Assembly: GCF_020009625.1 (NCBI RefSeq)
Contig: NZ_JAIHLP010000002.1
Location: 2,914,001 to 2,978,000, forward strand
From: Leifsonia poae
GTDB lineage: Bacteria > Actinomycetota > Actinomycetes > Actinomycetales > Microbacteriaceae
DNA length: 64,000 bases
Reading direction: 5' to 3'
Shown here: positions 49,593-58,250 of the stretch, piece by piece
Layout: each line of letters starts with the position of its first letter
Numbering within the stretch: the stretch's first letter is position 1
Notes under the pieces: model-generated
What the model was told of the DNA's origin: nothing
The model's input: only the letters and a program-made list of their open reading frames with translations
Database searches by the model: none
Made by a program: the position numbers and the translations under genes

Positions 49593-49613
49593 CCGAAGAA
49601 GGGACGCGCTGAG

Positions 49614-50621
49614 ATGACGCACTCCCTCATCCAGGTCGGTCTGGGCCCGTGGGGAACGGACTGGGCGACCACGATCCTCCCGCAGGTCCCCGGCGCGAAT
49701 GTCGTTGCCTGGGTCGATGCCTCCGCCCAGAGTCGGGAGGCGTTCCGGGCGGCGACGAATGCTCCCGCCGACAGCGTGTTCGCCGACCTCGGATCGGCGG
49801 TCGCCGCGACGGGCGCCGAGGCCGTGATCGCCCCCGTGGCCATCCCCGCCCACGAGGCGGTCGCCCGCGAGGCGATCGATCTCGGCCTGCACCTGCTGCT
49901 CGAGAAGCCGTTCGTATTCGATGTGCGCACCGCGCAGTCATTGGTGCTGGACGCTGAAGCGCGAGGGCTCACCTTCGTGATCGACCAGAACTACCGGCAC
50001 TTCCCGGCCGCGCCGGTCGTGCGCGGGCTGCTTGCGGATGGCACCCTCGGAACGCTCCGCCGAGTCGGCGTGCGCTGGCATCGGGTGCACCAGGGTGTCT
50101 CCCTATCGAACGCGCTCGTCGAGCTGGCGATCCACCACTTCGACCTCATGCGCTACATCCTCGGTTCCGACGCGCTGGCGATCACCTGCGTCACCCGACC
50201 GCGGATCTCGCAGGTGAGCGACTTCGCTCCCGAGGCGCACGCAATCATCGAGATGTCGAACGGGATCGTCGTCGACTACACGCTCACCAGTCAAGGCATC
50301 GACGCCACGACACCGTGGCCCGGGCAGTGGTGCATCAGCGGCGACGACGGCGAGCTGCAGTGGGGTACGGCCGAGACGAGTCCGAACGAGCCCTCGCACG
50401 AGTTCGTCCGCCTCCGCGCGGCCGACGGCGAGAGGCAGCGCGTCCCGATCGACACGGGCGTGCCGTTCGAACGCGTCGGCGTTCTGCTCGACTTCCTGGC
50501 CTCGATCGAGACCGGGGCCGCGCCGCGGTCCTCCGCAGCCGACAACCTCGGCAGCGTGGCGATGCTCGAGGCGGCCCTGCTATCCGCTTCCGGCGCCGGG
50601 CGCGTCGTCATCGCGTCATGA
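49614..50621 (+). CDS. Gfo/Idh/MocA-family sugar dehydrogenase
   Basis: 335 residues. Rossmann start IQVGLGPWGTDWATTILPQV (G-x-G-x-x-G variant), then HLLLEKPFVFD with the conserved EKP of the family and a LVELAIHHFDLMRYILG segment with the His used in substrate binding. It probably oxidises a sugar hydroxyl (ThuB-like) or reduces its keto form. ATGA overlap with the next permease gene. Confidence 0.9.
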   Translation: MTHSLIQVGLGPWGTDWATTILPQVPGANVVAWVDASAQSREAFRAATNAPADSVFADLGSAVAATGAEAVIAPVAIPAHEAVAREAIDLGLHLLLEKPFVFDVRTAQSLVLDAEARGLTFVIDQNYRHFPAAPVVRGLLADGTLGTLRRVGVRWHRVHQGVSLSNALVELAIHHFDLMRYILGSDALAITCVTRPRISQVSDFAPEAHAIIEMSNGIVVDYTLTSQGIDATTPWPGQWCISGDDGELQWGTAETSPNEPSHEFVRLRAADGERQRVPIDTGVPFERVGVLLDFLASIETGAAPRSSAADNLGSVAMLEAALLSASGAGRVVIAS

Positions 50622-51577
50622 GTGAGGGTCGTGTCATGAGCGAGGGTCGCGTCACGAGCCGGGGACACGACCTGAGCCGGGGGCGCACGGTGAAACGGGG
50701 ACGGCATGGCCTCTTCGGAAAACGTGCCCTGCTCTTCCTGATTCCGGGCGCGGTGTACCTCGCTGTGCTCTCCATCTACCCGCTCATCGACCTGTTCCGC
50801 ACCGCCTTCGCCGATGTGACCGCCGCGAACATCCTCGGCGGCCGACCGTTCAACGGCCTCGACAACGCGCAGGCCGTCCTCGACGATCCGGCGTTCCTCG
50901 GCATCGTCGTGCAGACCCTGGTGGTGGTGGCGATCGTGCTCGTCGTCAGTCTGGGCGGCGGATTCCTGGCCGCCCTCGTGCTGCGGCCCCGCACCCGGCT
51001 CAGTGCCATCACCCTCGGGTTCATGGTGTTCGTGTGGACCCTCCCGCCGGTGGTCTCGGGCAACCTCTGGAAGTTCCTTCTCTCATCCGATGGCGCGATC
51101 AACACGACGCTGATCGCGTTGCATCTCATCGACAAGCCGCTGCCCTGGCTCTCCCAGGGCACGCTCGCACTGGTCGTGCTCGCATTGGTGAACGCCTGGA
51201 CGATCGTTCCGTTCTGCGCACTCGTCATCCGGGCCGCCCTGCTCGACGTTCCGGAGGAACTGCTCGAGGCCGCCGCCATCGACGGCGCCTCCGGGTGGAA
51301 AGCCAACCGCTACATCGTGCTGCCGCTCCTGCGGCCGGTGCTCTCGATTCTGAGTGTGCTGGTCGTCATCAACGCGTTCCGGAGCTTCGACTTGATCTTC
51401 GTGATGACGGCCGGCGGGCCGGGCACCGCCACGACGACGCTCCCGTTCCTCAGCTACCAGCAGGCGTTCCACTTCTACGAGTTCGGTCAGGGCGCGTTCA
51501 CCGCGCTCCTCTCACTGCTGATCGTGCTCGGGCTCGCCGCCGTCTACATCCGCGCGAACCGCAAGGAGACGCAATGA
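50618..51577 (+). CDS. Sugar ABC transporter permease (MalF/UgpA type)
   Basis: 319 residues. Six TM segments and the EAA loop EELLEAAAIDGASGWKANRYIVLPLLRPVLS, which contacts the ATPase. The first 12 residues are a direct repeat (MSEGRV twice), encoded by an 18-bp tandem duplication, so an ATG 18 nt in (50636) could serve equally well. Start overlaps the dehydrogenase stop. Confidence 0.92.
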   Translation: MSEGRVMSEGRVTSRGHDLSRGRTVKRGRHGLFGKRALLFLIPGAVYLAVLSIYPLIDLFRTAFADVTAANILGGRPFNGLDNAQAVLDDPAFLGIVVQTLVVVAIVLVVSLGGGFLAALVLRPRTRLSAITLGFMVFVWTLPPVVSGNLWKFLLSSDGAINTTLIALHLIDKPLPWLSQGTLALVVLALVNAWTIVPFCALVIRAALLDVPEELLEAAAIDGASGWKANRYIVLPLLRPVLSILSVLVVINAFRSFDLIFVMTAGGPGTATTTLPFLSYQQAFHFYEFGQGAFTALLSLLIVLGLAAVYIRANRKETQ

Positions 51578-52395
51578 GAACCGTCCAACACCGCACCTGG
51601 CTCACCGTGGTCGGCGCGATAGTGCTGCTCGCCATCTACGCGCTACCGCTCTACTGGCTCGTCACCACGTCGTTCAAGAAGCTCGACGATGTCTTCGTCG
51701 GTACAGCGGGATTCCTCTTCACGCCGACGGTGCAGGCCTATGTCGACGTCTGGAACTCCGGCTTCGCGCAGTCGGCGCTCAACTCGATCATCATCGCAGT
51801 GAGCGCCACGGTGCTCGTGCTCGTGATCGGGGTTCCGTCGGCGTACGGACTCGCCCGGGTGAACGGATGGATCGTCAACCTGAGCCTCGCCCTGCTGATC
51901 GTCCTGCAGATGGTGCCGGCCACCTCGACGCTGATCCCGCTTTACAGCCTGCTCGCGTCCTGGCAGCTCACCGGCAACCTGTTCGGCGTCGCCCTGGCGA
52001 TCGCGGCCGGCACCCTTCCGTTCAGCGTGCTCCTCCTGCGGCCCTTCTTCACCTCGGTGCCGATCGCCATCGAGGAGGCGGCGTCGCTCGACGGGGCCGG
52101 GATGCTGCGCCGATTCTTCGAGGTCGTGCTCCCGATCACCCGCAACGGCATCGCGACGGTCGGAACCCTCGCGTTCATCGGTGCGTGGGGCGAGTTCCTC
52201 TACGCGATCACGTTCCTCACCGATCCGCAGCAGTACCCGGTCAGCGCGCTGCTCGCGCAGCAGATGTCGTCGTACGGAGCCAACTGGCCCGGGCTGATGG
52301 CCGTTTCGGTGCTCGTCTCAGTTCCGACCGTATTGATCTTCCTGTTCGGCCAGAAACTCCTGGTCGGCGGAATCACCATGGGCAGCGTGCGCTGA
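51574..52395 (+). CDS. Sugar ABC transporter permease (MalG/UgpE type)
   Basis: 273 residues with six TM segments and the EAA loop IEEAASLDGAGMLRRFFEVVLPITRNGIATVG. Overlaps the preceding permease stop by 4 nt. No ATP-binding subunit is encoded in the cluster; actinobacteria commonly use one shared MsiK-type ATPase. Confidence 0.92.
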   Translation: MRTVQHRTWLTVVGAIVLLAIYALPLYWLVTTSFKKLDDVFVGTAGFLFTPTVQAYVDVWNSGFAQSALNSIIIAVSATVLVLVIGVPSAYGLARVNGWIVNLSLALLIVLQMVPATSTLIPLYSLLASWQLTGNLFGVALAIAAGTLPFSVLLLRPFFTSVPIAIEEAASLDGAGMLRRFFEVVLPITRNGIATVGTLAFIGAWGEFLYAITFLTDPQQYPVSALLAQQMSSYGANWPGLMAVSVLVSVPTVLIFLFGQKLLVGGITMGSVR

Positions 52396-52441
52396 GGCAC
52401 GCGTCTGACCGGCAAACACACCAGCAGTAAGGAGAAGGACA

Positions 52442-53704
52442 ATGTTCGACAAGCACAGCAGATCTCGCCGAGGACGACAGGTCGCCCGCATCGTCGCGTT
52501 CGCGGCGATCGCCTCCCTGAGCGTCTCGGGCCTCGCCGCGTGCAGCAGCGGCGGCAACGCGGCCGGTGGCGACAAGACTGTCTCGTTCTGGCACTACTAC
52601 GCGCAGGGCATCCCGGCCACGAAGAAGTTCACCGCGGATCTCACGAGCATCGTCGCGAAGCAGAATCCCGGCATCACGCTCGACCCGGTCTTCGTGCCGA
52701 CCGAGCAGCTCACCCAGAAGGTCATCGCCTCCGCCGCGAGCAAGAAGGGTCCGGACACCTTCGTCGAAGACGGTTCCGATCTTCCTCAGCTCGTGAAAGC
52801 GGGCGCGCTCGCCGACTTCACGAAGCAGTTCGACGCGTTCAAGGACAAGGACCAGTTCCCCGAGTCCGTCGTCACCCGCATCGACGGCAAGGTCTATGGG
52901 GTCAAGGGCTTCATGAACGGCGTCGGCCTCTGGTACAACCAGGACATCCTCGACGAATTCGGGCTCACACCGCCGACGACGATGGACGAGCTGAACGCGG
53001 ATCTGGCCACGATCGGCACGAAGTACATCGGCCTCGGGGTCGCCGGTCAGGGCCAGCAGGACGGCGACGCGTTCCCGTTCATCACGGCGTACGGCTTCGA
53101 CTACAAGAAGCCCTCGGCCAAGCCGCTCGAGAAAGCCTTCTCGATGGTGGGTGACTGGGCGCACAAGGGGTACATCCCGCAGGACGCGGCGACCTGGACC
53201 GGTGATGTCGTGTTCCAGAAGTTCCTGACCGGCACCATGGCGTTCGCCGTCGGAGGCAACTGGCAGTACGGAAACGCGAAGGCGACGGCCAAGTTCAAGT
53301 ACGGCGCCGTGCCGATGCCCTCCGGAACGCAGCCGGCGCAGGTCTACCAGTTCGGCGACTACGCGTATATGGGCGCCTTCACGAAAGACAAGGACACCGC
53401 GTTCAAGGCCATCGCCTCCATGTTCCTGAGCAAGGAGGGCGAGATGGCGGCGTTCGCGGCAGGCAGCCTTCCCACGCGGAAGGATCTGGCCGACGAGCCG
53501 GCGCTGAAGAGCGATCCCGTGTTCAGCAGCTTCCTCAAGGGGCTGCAGAACAGCGTGCCCTACCTCATCCCCGGTTTCGGAACGGAGCTCACGCAGATGC
53601 GCGAACCGGTCGGGCAGGCGTGGGGCTCGGTCATCGCCCAGCAGAAGAGCGCGGCCGACGCGGCGAAGGGAGCGATCGACGCCATCGACCGCGTGAAGAA
53701 GTAG
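52442..53704 (+). CDS. Sugar ABC transporter substrate-binding lipoprotein
   Basis: 420 residues. Signal peptide with a basic n-region, hydrophobic core and lipobox LAAC, modified Cys at residue 34, then SSGGNAAGG. The body is a typical type-1 extracellular solute-binding protein (SFWHYYAQGIPATKKF, GVKGFMNGVGLWYNQDILDEFG, GTMAFAVGGNWQYG). Last gene of the operon; its product feeds the two permeases. The likely ligand is an alpha-galactoside, from the neighbouring GH36. Confidence 0.93.
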   Translation: MFDKHSRSRRGRQVARIVAFAAIASLSVSGLAACSSGGNAAGGDKTVSFWHYYAQGIPATKKFTADLTSIVAKQNPGITLDPVFVPTEQLTQKVIASAASKKGPDTFVEDGSDLPQLVKAGALADFTKQFDAFKDKDQFPESVVTRIDGKVYGVKGFMNGVGLWYNQDILDEFGLTPPTTMDELNADLATIGTKYIGLGVAGQGQQDGDAFPFITAYGFDYKKPSAKPLEKAFSMVGDWAHKGYIPQDAATWTGDVVFQKFLTGTMAFAVGGNWQYGNAKATAKFKYGAVPMPSGTQPAQVYQFGDYAYMGAFTKDKDTAFKAIASMFLSKEGEMAAFAAGSLPTRKDLADEPALKSDPVFSSFLKGLQNSVPYLIPGFGTELTQMREPVGQAWGSVIAQQKSAADAAKGAIDAIDRVKK

Positions 53705-53709
53705 CAACA

Positions 53710-53749
53710 GGATCCGCAGGAGGGCGGTGCCGCCCGCGCTCCTGCGGAT
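53710..53749 (+). terminator. Terminator of the sugar ABC operon
   Basis: Perfect 12-bp arms (53710-53721 and 53738-53749) enclose a second GGCGG/CCGCC stem. It begins 6 nt after the binding-protein stop codon. No U-tract. Confidence 0.75.
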
Positions 53750-53874
53750 CGCTCGTCCGTGCACGAAACGGTGGCGCTGAGACGCCCGACATGACTATCG
53801 TGACGGTGGGCGGACGAGTTCCGGTTTCGAACCTCGTGACGTCCGGGTGGGGCGATGCGCAGAGGAGAGATCCG

Positions 53875-54360
53875 ATGAGAGCACGAATCAGGCGGGGCGT
53901 CACGAGTCTGGTGATCGGCGGCCTGCTCGTCGTCGGCCTGGCGGGCTGCGAGTATCTCGTTCCGCAGGGAGTGATTCAGGTGAACGACACCGTCGGTGTC
54001 GACACGAACATCGGCGGGGTCGACATCCGCGACGTCGTTCTGGTGATGGACAAGGGTGCGTTGAGCGGGGATGCCGCGAATCTCGTTGCCTCCTTCCTCG
54101 CCTCCGGCAGTTCAGCCGTCGAACTGCAGGTGACGGTCGGCCACGAGCCGGCGCAGACCGTGACGGTCGAACCGGGATCGGTCGTGACGATCGGCCGGCC
54201 GTCAGGCGAGGTTCTGCTCTTCGGTTCTGTCGACACTCGGCCTGGCGGTCTGGCCCAGGTGACGTTCTCCACCGCATCCACCTCGACGACCGTCGACGTT
54301 CCGGTGCTCACCGATGACGTCTCCGGCTACGCGGGCCTCGGACCGCGTTCGGTGGGCTGA
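53875..54360 (+). CDS. Small lipoprotein, possibly PCu(A)C-like
   Basis: 161 residues from ATG 53875 (AGAGGAGAG upstream). The signal peptide ends in the lipobox LAGC with Cys 25. The mature part (GVDIRDVVLVMDKGALSGDAANLVASFLASGSSAVELQVTVG) has the strand order seen in actinobacterial PCu(A)C-related lipoproteins, but the metal-binding Met/His pattern is not evident. A role in copper delivery is only a suggestion. Followed by the HtrA gene. Confidence 0.7.
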   Translation: MRARIRRGVTSLVIGGLLVVGLAGCEYLVPQGVIQVNDTVGVDTNIGGVDIRDVVLVMDKGALSGDAANLVASFLASGSSAVELQVTVGHEPAQTVTVEPGSVVTIGRPSGEVLLFGSVDTRPGGLAQVTFSTASTSTTVDVPVLTDDVSGYAGLGPRSVG

Positions 54361-54424
54361 CGGTTGTTGACCTGACGGCCCACCCGGAACAGACTGGGGC
54401 CACGCGGGCGGAACGAGGGGGACT

Positions 54425-55549
54425 ATGACGATTTCGGGTGAGCAGCGTCAATCGGGGCGTTCGGGCAGAGGGTGGATCTGGATCGTCGTGGCGATCGCCG
54501 TCGTACTCGGGCTGGTCGCCGGTTTCCTGGGCGGCCTTCTCGGCCGGAACGTCGGTGGTTCCGCGCCGGCCTCCTCGAGCACCGCCGTCTCGTCGGGCAA
54601 CTCGTGCGACGCGACGAAGGTCTCGACCGAGGTACTGCCGGCCGTCGTGACCATCTCGGCGAGCAACGGTTCCGAAGGCGGCGTGGGCACCGGCGAGATC
54701 GTTCGCAAAGACGGCTATATCGTCACGAACAACCACGTGATCTCCGTCGCGGCGACGGGTGGCACGATCGAGGTCCTCTACAGCAGCGGCGAGACCGTGC
54801 CGGCGACCCTCATCGGACGTGACCCGCGAGCCGACCTCGCCGTTCTGAAGGTGACGAGTTCGACCGACCTTCCCACGATCGGGCTCGGCTCGTCAGCATC
54901 GGTCGTGGTGGGGGAGCCGGTCGTGGCACTCGGAGCGCCGCTCGGGCTCTCCGGTTCGGTGACAGCGGGCATCGTCAGCGCCCTGGGGCGCGACGTCACC
55001 GTGCCGAGCGACAACGGCCAGACGGCGGTCCTCGCGGGGGCGATCCAGACCGACGCGGCGATCAACCCGGGCAATTCGGGCGGACCACTGGTGGACTGCG
55101 CGGGCAAACTCATCGGCATCAACACCGCCATCGCCACCGTGCCCAATGCATCCGGTGAAGCCGGCGGCGGCAGCGTCGGCATCGGCTTCGCTGTTCCGGT
55201 GGATCGGGCCATCTCGATCGTCGATCAGATCATCGCCAGCGGCAAGGCCACCTACCCGTACTTCGGCGTCTCCGTCGTCGCCATCCCGGAGAACGTCGCC
55301 GCCGACTACGGCGTCGACGCCGGACTCTACATCGCGTCGGTCGTCGCGGGTGGCCCCGCCTCCGCAGCGGGACTGAGGGCGGGCGACATCATCCTCACGG
55401 TCGACGGCAAAGCGGCGACCACGCCGGAAGACCTGACCGCCGTGACCCTGACGAAGAAGGCCGGAGACAAGGTGGAGATCGGTTACCTCCGCGACGGCAA
55501 GAAGGCGACGACGACCGTGACTCTGAGGGAGGCTCCGCAGACGGGCTGA
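54425..55549 (+). CDS. HtrA/DegP-like serine protease, membrane-anchored, one PDZ
   Basis: 374 residues. A single TM helix lies at ~18-41 after a short cytoplasmic start. The trypsin-like domain has catalytic His in VTNNHVIS, Asp in RADLAVLK and Ser in NPGNSGGPL. One PDZ domain follows (YIASVVAGGPASAAGLRAGDIILTVDGKA). It would degrade or chaperone misfolded proteins outside the membrane. Its stop is followed by the family B repeat, copy 3. Confidence 0.94.
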   Translation: MTISGEQRQSGRSGRGWIWIVVAIAVVLGLVAGFLGGLLGRNVGGSAPASSSTAVSSGNSCDATKVSTEVLPAVVTISASNGSEGGVGTGEIVRKDGYIVTNNHVISVAATGGTIEVLYSSGETVPATLIGRDPRADLAVLKVTSSTDLPTIGLGSSASVVVGEPVVALGAPLGLSGSVTAGIVSALGRDVTVPSDNGQTAVLAGAIQTDAAINPGNSGGPLVDCAGKLIGINTAIATVPNASGEAGGGSVGIGFAVPVDRAISIVDQIIASGKATYPYFGVSVVAIPENVAADYGVDAGLYIASVVAGGPASAAGLRAGDIILTVDGKAATTPEDLTAVTLTKKAGDKVEIGYLRDGKKATTTVTLREAPQTG

Positions 55550-55597
55550 CAGCAGTGGACGCTGCTGCGTCAGGTAACCGGTCGCCAGATCGTGAGC

Positions 55598-55694
55598 CTC
55601 CTGTTTTCAGGAGAAGGCCGCGGCCGCCGACCGGTGAGTCCTGAAAACAGGGCCACGCGGCAGCCTGGGCTCGGAAGCTCCTGAAAACAGGGGG
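55598..55694. repeat. Family B phased-box repeat, copy 3
   Basis: Boxes CCTG-TTTT-CAGG (55600), CCTG-AAAA-CAGG (55640) and CCTG-AAAA-CAGG (55680), again exactly 40 bp apart, 20 kb away from copies 1 and 2. It fills the gap between the convergent htrA-like and 47-residue genes. Confidence 0.85.
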
Positions 55695-55712
55695 CAGGGG
55701 CCGACGAGAACG

Positions 55713-55856
55713 CTAGGCCGTCTGCTGCAGCTCAGCCAGGTAGGTGATGTGGCAGCCGTCACCGTTGCACTCGACGCAGAGCAGCACCTCGTCGTCGCGC
55801 TGGACCGGGTCGGCGCCGGTACCGTCACACCGTTCGCAAATCTCCACTGTCCTCAT
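55713..55856 (-). CDS. 47-residue protein with two CxxC pairs (zinc-ribbon-like)
   Basis: An ATG at 55856 opens 47 codons: CERCDGTGAD near the start and LLCVECNGDGCH in the middle give two CxxC knuckles, resembling half of a DnaJ zinc finger (CxxCxGxG). A CAGAAT box lies 7 nt upstream, so a leaderless start is plausible. Likely a real small metal-binding protein; no family assignment. Confidence 0.6.
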   Translation of the reverse strand: MRTVEICERCDGTGADPVQRDDEVLLCVECNGDGCHITYLAELQQTA

Positions 55857-56001
55857 GGGCACGATTCTGCGCCGCACCCCCGACACCGCCGTCAGGTCGA
55901 CCGGGGTGTCGCGAAACGGAGGCGCACCCTCGTTCGGCGAGCTGATGCGAGTGGTACGACAGTCCGACGACAGCCGCGAGGACCGTTTCTAGGCTCGAGG
56001 C

Positions 56002-56232
56002 ATGCGACTGACATACGACCCCGAGCTCGACGTCGCCTCCCTGAGGCTCGACGACACCGCCGGCATCGCGCTGGCCGATCGCGCATCCACCGCTCACACC
56101 CCGAACGGCGGTGCATACATCGACGCCGAATACGACGCCGACGGCTATCTGATCGGGTTCGAGGTGCTCGGCGCCGGGCAGCTGATCCATCCCGAGGTGC
56201 TCGCCGCTGCGGAGCGCGTCACCCGCCACTGA
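56002..56232 (+). CDS. DUF2283 family protein
   Basis: 76 residues: MRLTYDPELDVASLRLDD, then GAYIDAEYDADGYLIGFEVLGAG, the DUF2283 pattern. TAGGCT ends 6 nt before the ATG (leaderless). Function unknown; small DUF2283 proteins are sometimes paired with toxin-type genes but none is adjacent. Confidence 0.9.
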   Translation: MRLTYDPELDVASLRLDDTAGIALADRASTAHTPNGGAYIDAEYDADGYLIGFEVLGAGQLIHPEVLAAAERVTRH

Positions 56233-56364
56233 CGCCGCACCCGGCGATCTCCCCCTGAGGTAGGGGGTGCGCCGGTACCGCCGGGGGACGCGCCGTCGCA
56301 TCCCCTGTTCCTAGCCTCGGTTATGGGCGCATTCCTGCGTCCCCGACCGAGAGGAGAGCCGTTC

Positions 56365-56997
56365 GTGGATGCCGTCAACCAGCTCATCGCACACGCAGCC
56401 TCATCCCCGTGGATCTACCTCATCGTCATCGGCGTCGTCTTCGTCGACGCCTTCTTCCCGCCGGTGCCGAGCGAGTCCATCGTCATCGCCGCCGCCGCGG
56501 CCAGCATCACGCTCGGTCAGCCGAACATCGCGCTGATCGTGGTGTGCGCCGCCGTCGGAGCGATCGTGGGCGACAACCTCACCTTCGCCATCGGTCGGGC
56601 CGTCGGGCTCACCCGGTTCCGCTGGATGCGCCGGCCCCGCATGCAGTCGGCGCTCGACCGTGCGCGTCGGGGGCTCGACCGCCGGGCGGCCGTTCTGCTG
56701 CTGACCGCGCGCTATATTCCGGTCGGACGTGTGGCCGTGAACCTCGTCGCCGGCGCTTCCGGGTTCTCGCGTCCCCGCTTCTTCGGGCTCTCGATCGTGG
56801 CCGGGCTGACCTGGTCGGTGTATTCGGTTACGGTGGGACTGCTCGCGGGCCACTGGCTGCACGGCAACCCGTTCCTCGGGATGCTCGTCGGCGTCGGGAT
56901 GGGGCTGGCGACCGGGGTCGTCGTCGACGCCGTGATCAGAGCGAGGGCCGGACGCCGTGCGAACGGGCCGGCCCTCGGTGAGGTGGAGGTGCCATGA
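56365..56997 (+). CDS. DedA-family membrane protein
   Basis: 210 residues from GTG 56365, with AGGAGAG 9 nt upstream. VFVDAFFPPVPSESIVI is the DedA motif (E/D and P-x-P), and GDNLTFAIGRAVG and ARYIPVGRVAVNLVAG match the family's conserved R/P region. DedA proteins recycle undecaprenyl phosphate or other lipids across the membrane. The stop overlaps the histidine kinase start (ATGA), tying it to the two-component system. Confidence 0.9.
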   Translation: MDAVNQLIAHAASSPWIYLIVIGVVFVDAFFPPVPSESIVIAAAAASITLGQPNIALIVVCAAVGAIVGDNLTFAIGRAVGLTRFRWMRRPRMQSALDRARRGLDRRAAVLLLTARYIPVGRVAVNLVAGASGFSRPRFFGLSIVAGLTWSVYSVTVGLLAGHWLHGNPFLGMLVGVGMGLATGVVVDAVIRARAGRRANGPALGEVEVP

Positions 56998-58250
56998 GTT
57001 CGCTCCCGTCCGCGCCCGAACGGGCCGGCCAGCCCCGCCAGCGGCTGGACAGAATGCTCGTGCTCCTCTCCGGGGTCGGCGGAACCGCCGCCGTCGCTGT
57101 TCTGGCGCTCACCGCCGCCCTCGGCGCGACGATCTACGGCATCCCGGTGGTGATCGCGTTGACGCTCGGCGTCGCGCAGGCCGGGGCGATCCTCCTCGCC
57201 GTCTTCGCACCGCGGTACGGCATGGCGTTGTCCGTCATCGCCGTCGCCGGGTTCGCCGTCGCGTCGACGCCGGACGGGGCGAACCCGTGGCCTGTGCCGG
57301 TGACCGCCCTCATCGCGCAGGCCGTCGTCATCCTGTTCGCCACCCTGCGCTCCGATTGGCGCACCGGTCTCGTCGGTTGGGGAGCGGGCGTGGCCGCCGG
57401 CATCGTCGTGGCGCTGATCGTGGTGAATCGCTCCGACTCTGGCGTGACGCCCGGCGCGGCGACGGCCGATCTCATCGTGTTCGCCTCCATCACGGGGATC
57501 GTGCTCGTGGCCGCCGTGCTGGTCACGCAGTGGCAGGCCGTCCGCCGGCAGCTTCAGCGGGAGCAGCAGGTGTCGGCCTCCGAGCTCGCGCGCCGCGAGA
57601 TCGCCGAGGAGCGCACCCGCATCGCCCGCGAACTGCACGATGTCGTCGCCCACGGAATGTCGGCCATCCAGGTGCAGGCGTCGTCGGCGCGCTACCGCAT
57701 CCCGTCGCTCAGCGAGGAGGCGGCCGCCGAGTTCGACGACCTGGCGGCCACGGCCCGCGGCGCGATGGGGGAGATGCGCCGGCTGCTCGGCGTTCTGCGC
57801 AGCGAAGACACGGTCGTCGAGACGGCGCCGCAGCCGGGCGTGACGGATGTGCCCGGTCTCGTCGAGCGCGCCAGGCGCGCCGGCGCCGTCGTGACACTCG
57901 ACGACCGGGTGAGCCCGGCGGAGACCGCGACGCTCGATCCGGCGCTCTCGTTGACCGTCTACCGCATCGTGCAGGAGTCGCTGAGCAACGTTGCCCGGCA
58001 CGCCACCGGTGCCGGAACGCTGGTGCTGCTCGCCACCGCCGACGGCGCCCTCGACGTCGAGGTGCGCAACGAGGCGTCGACCGGGCGCCCGGCTTCGGCG
58101 CCAGCGCCCGACACGGGCGGGCACGGCATCCGCGGGATGCGCGAGCGCACCGCCCTCCTGGGTGGCAGTCTTGATGCGGGGCGCACCGACGACGGCGGAT
58201 TCGCCGTTCGCGCCTCCTTCCCGCTCCGCCCGCCGAAAGGGGCAGCATGA
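56994..58250 (+). CDS. Sensor histidine kinase (NarL/DesK class, HisKA_3)
   Basis: 418 residues. About five TM segments in the first ~180 residues, then the dimerisation helix with the phospho-acceptor His in ARELHDVVAHGMSAIQ (~residue 218). The ATPase has VQESLSNVARHA (N box) and GGHGIRGMRERTALLGG (G box). It overlaps both neighbours by 4 nt. Being in one unit with DedA suggests an envelope or lipid signal. Confidence 0.93.
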   Translation: MSSLPSAPERAGQPRQRLDRMLVLLSGVGGTAAVAVLALTAALGATIYGIPVVIALTLGVAQAGAILLAVFAPRYGMALSVIAVAGFAVASTPDGANPWPVPVTALIAQAVVILFATLRSDWRTGLVGWGAGVAAGIVVALIVVNRSDSGVTPGAATADLIVFASITGIVLVAAVLVTQWQAVRRQLQREQQVSASELARREIAEERTRIARELHDVVAHGMSAIQVQASSARYRIPSLSEEAAAEFDDLAATARGAMGEMRRLLGVLRSEDTVVETAPQPGVTDVPGLVERARRAGAVVTLDDRVSPAETATLDPALSLTVYRIVQESLSNVARHATGAGTLVLLATADGALDVEVRNEASTGRPASAPAPDTGGHGIRGMRERTALLGGSLDAGRTDDGGFAVRASFPLRPPKGAA

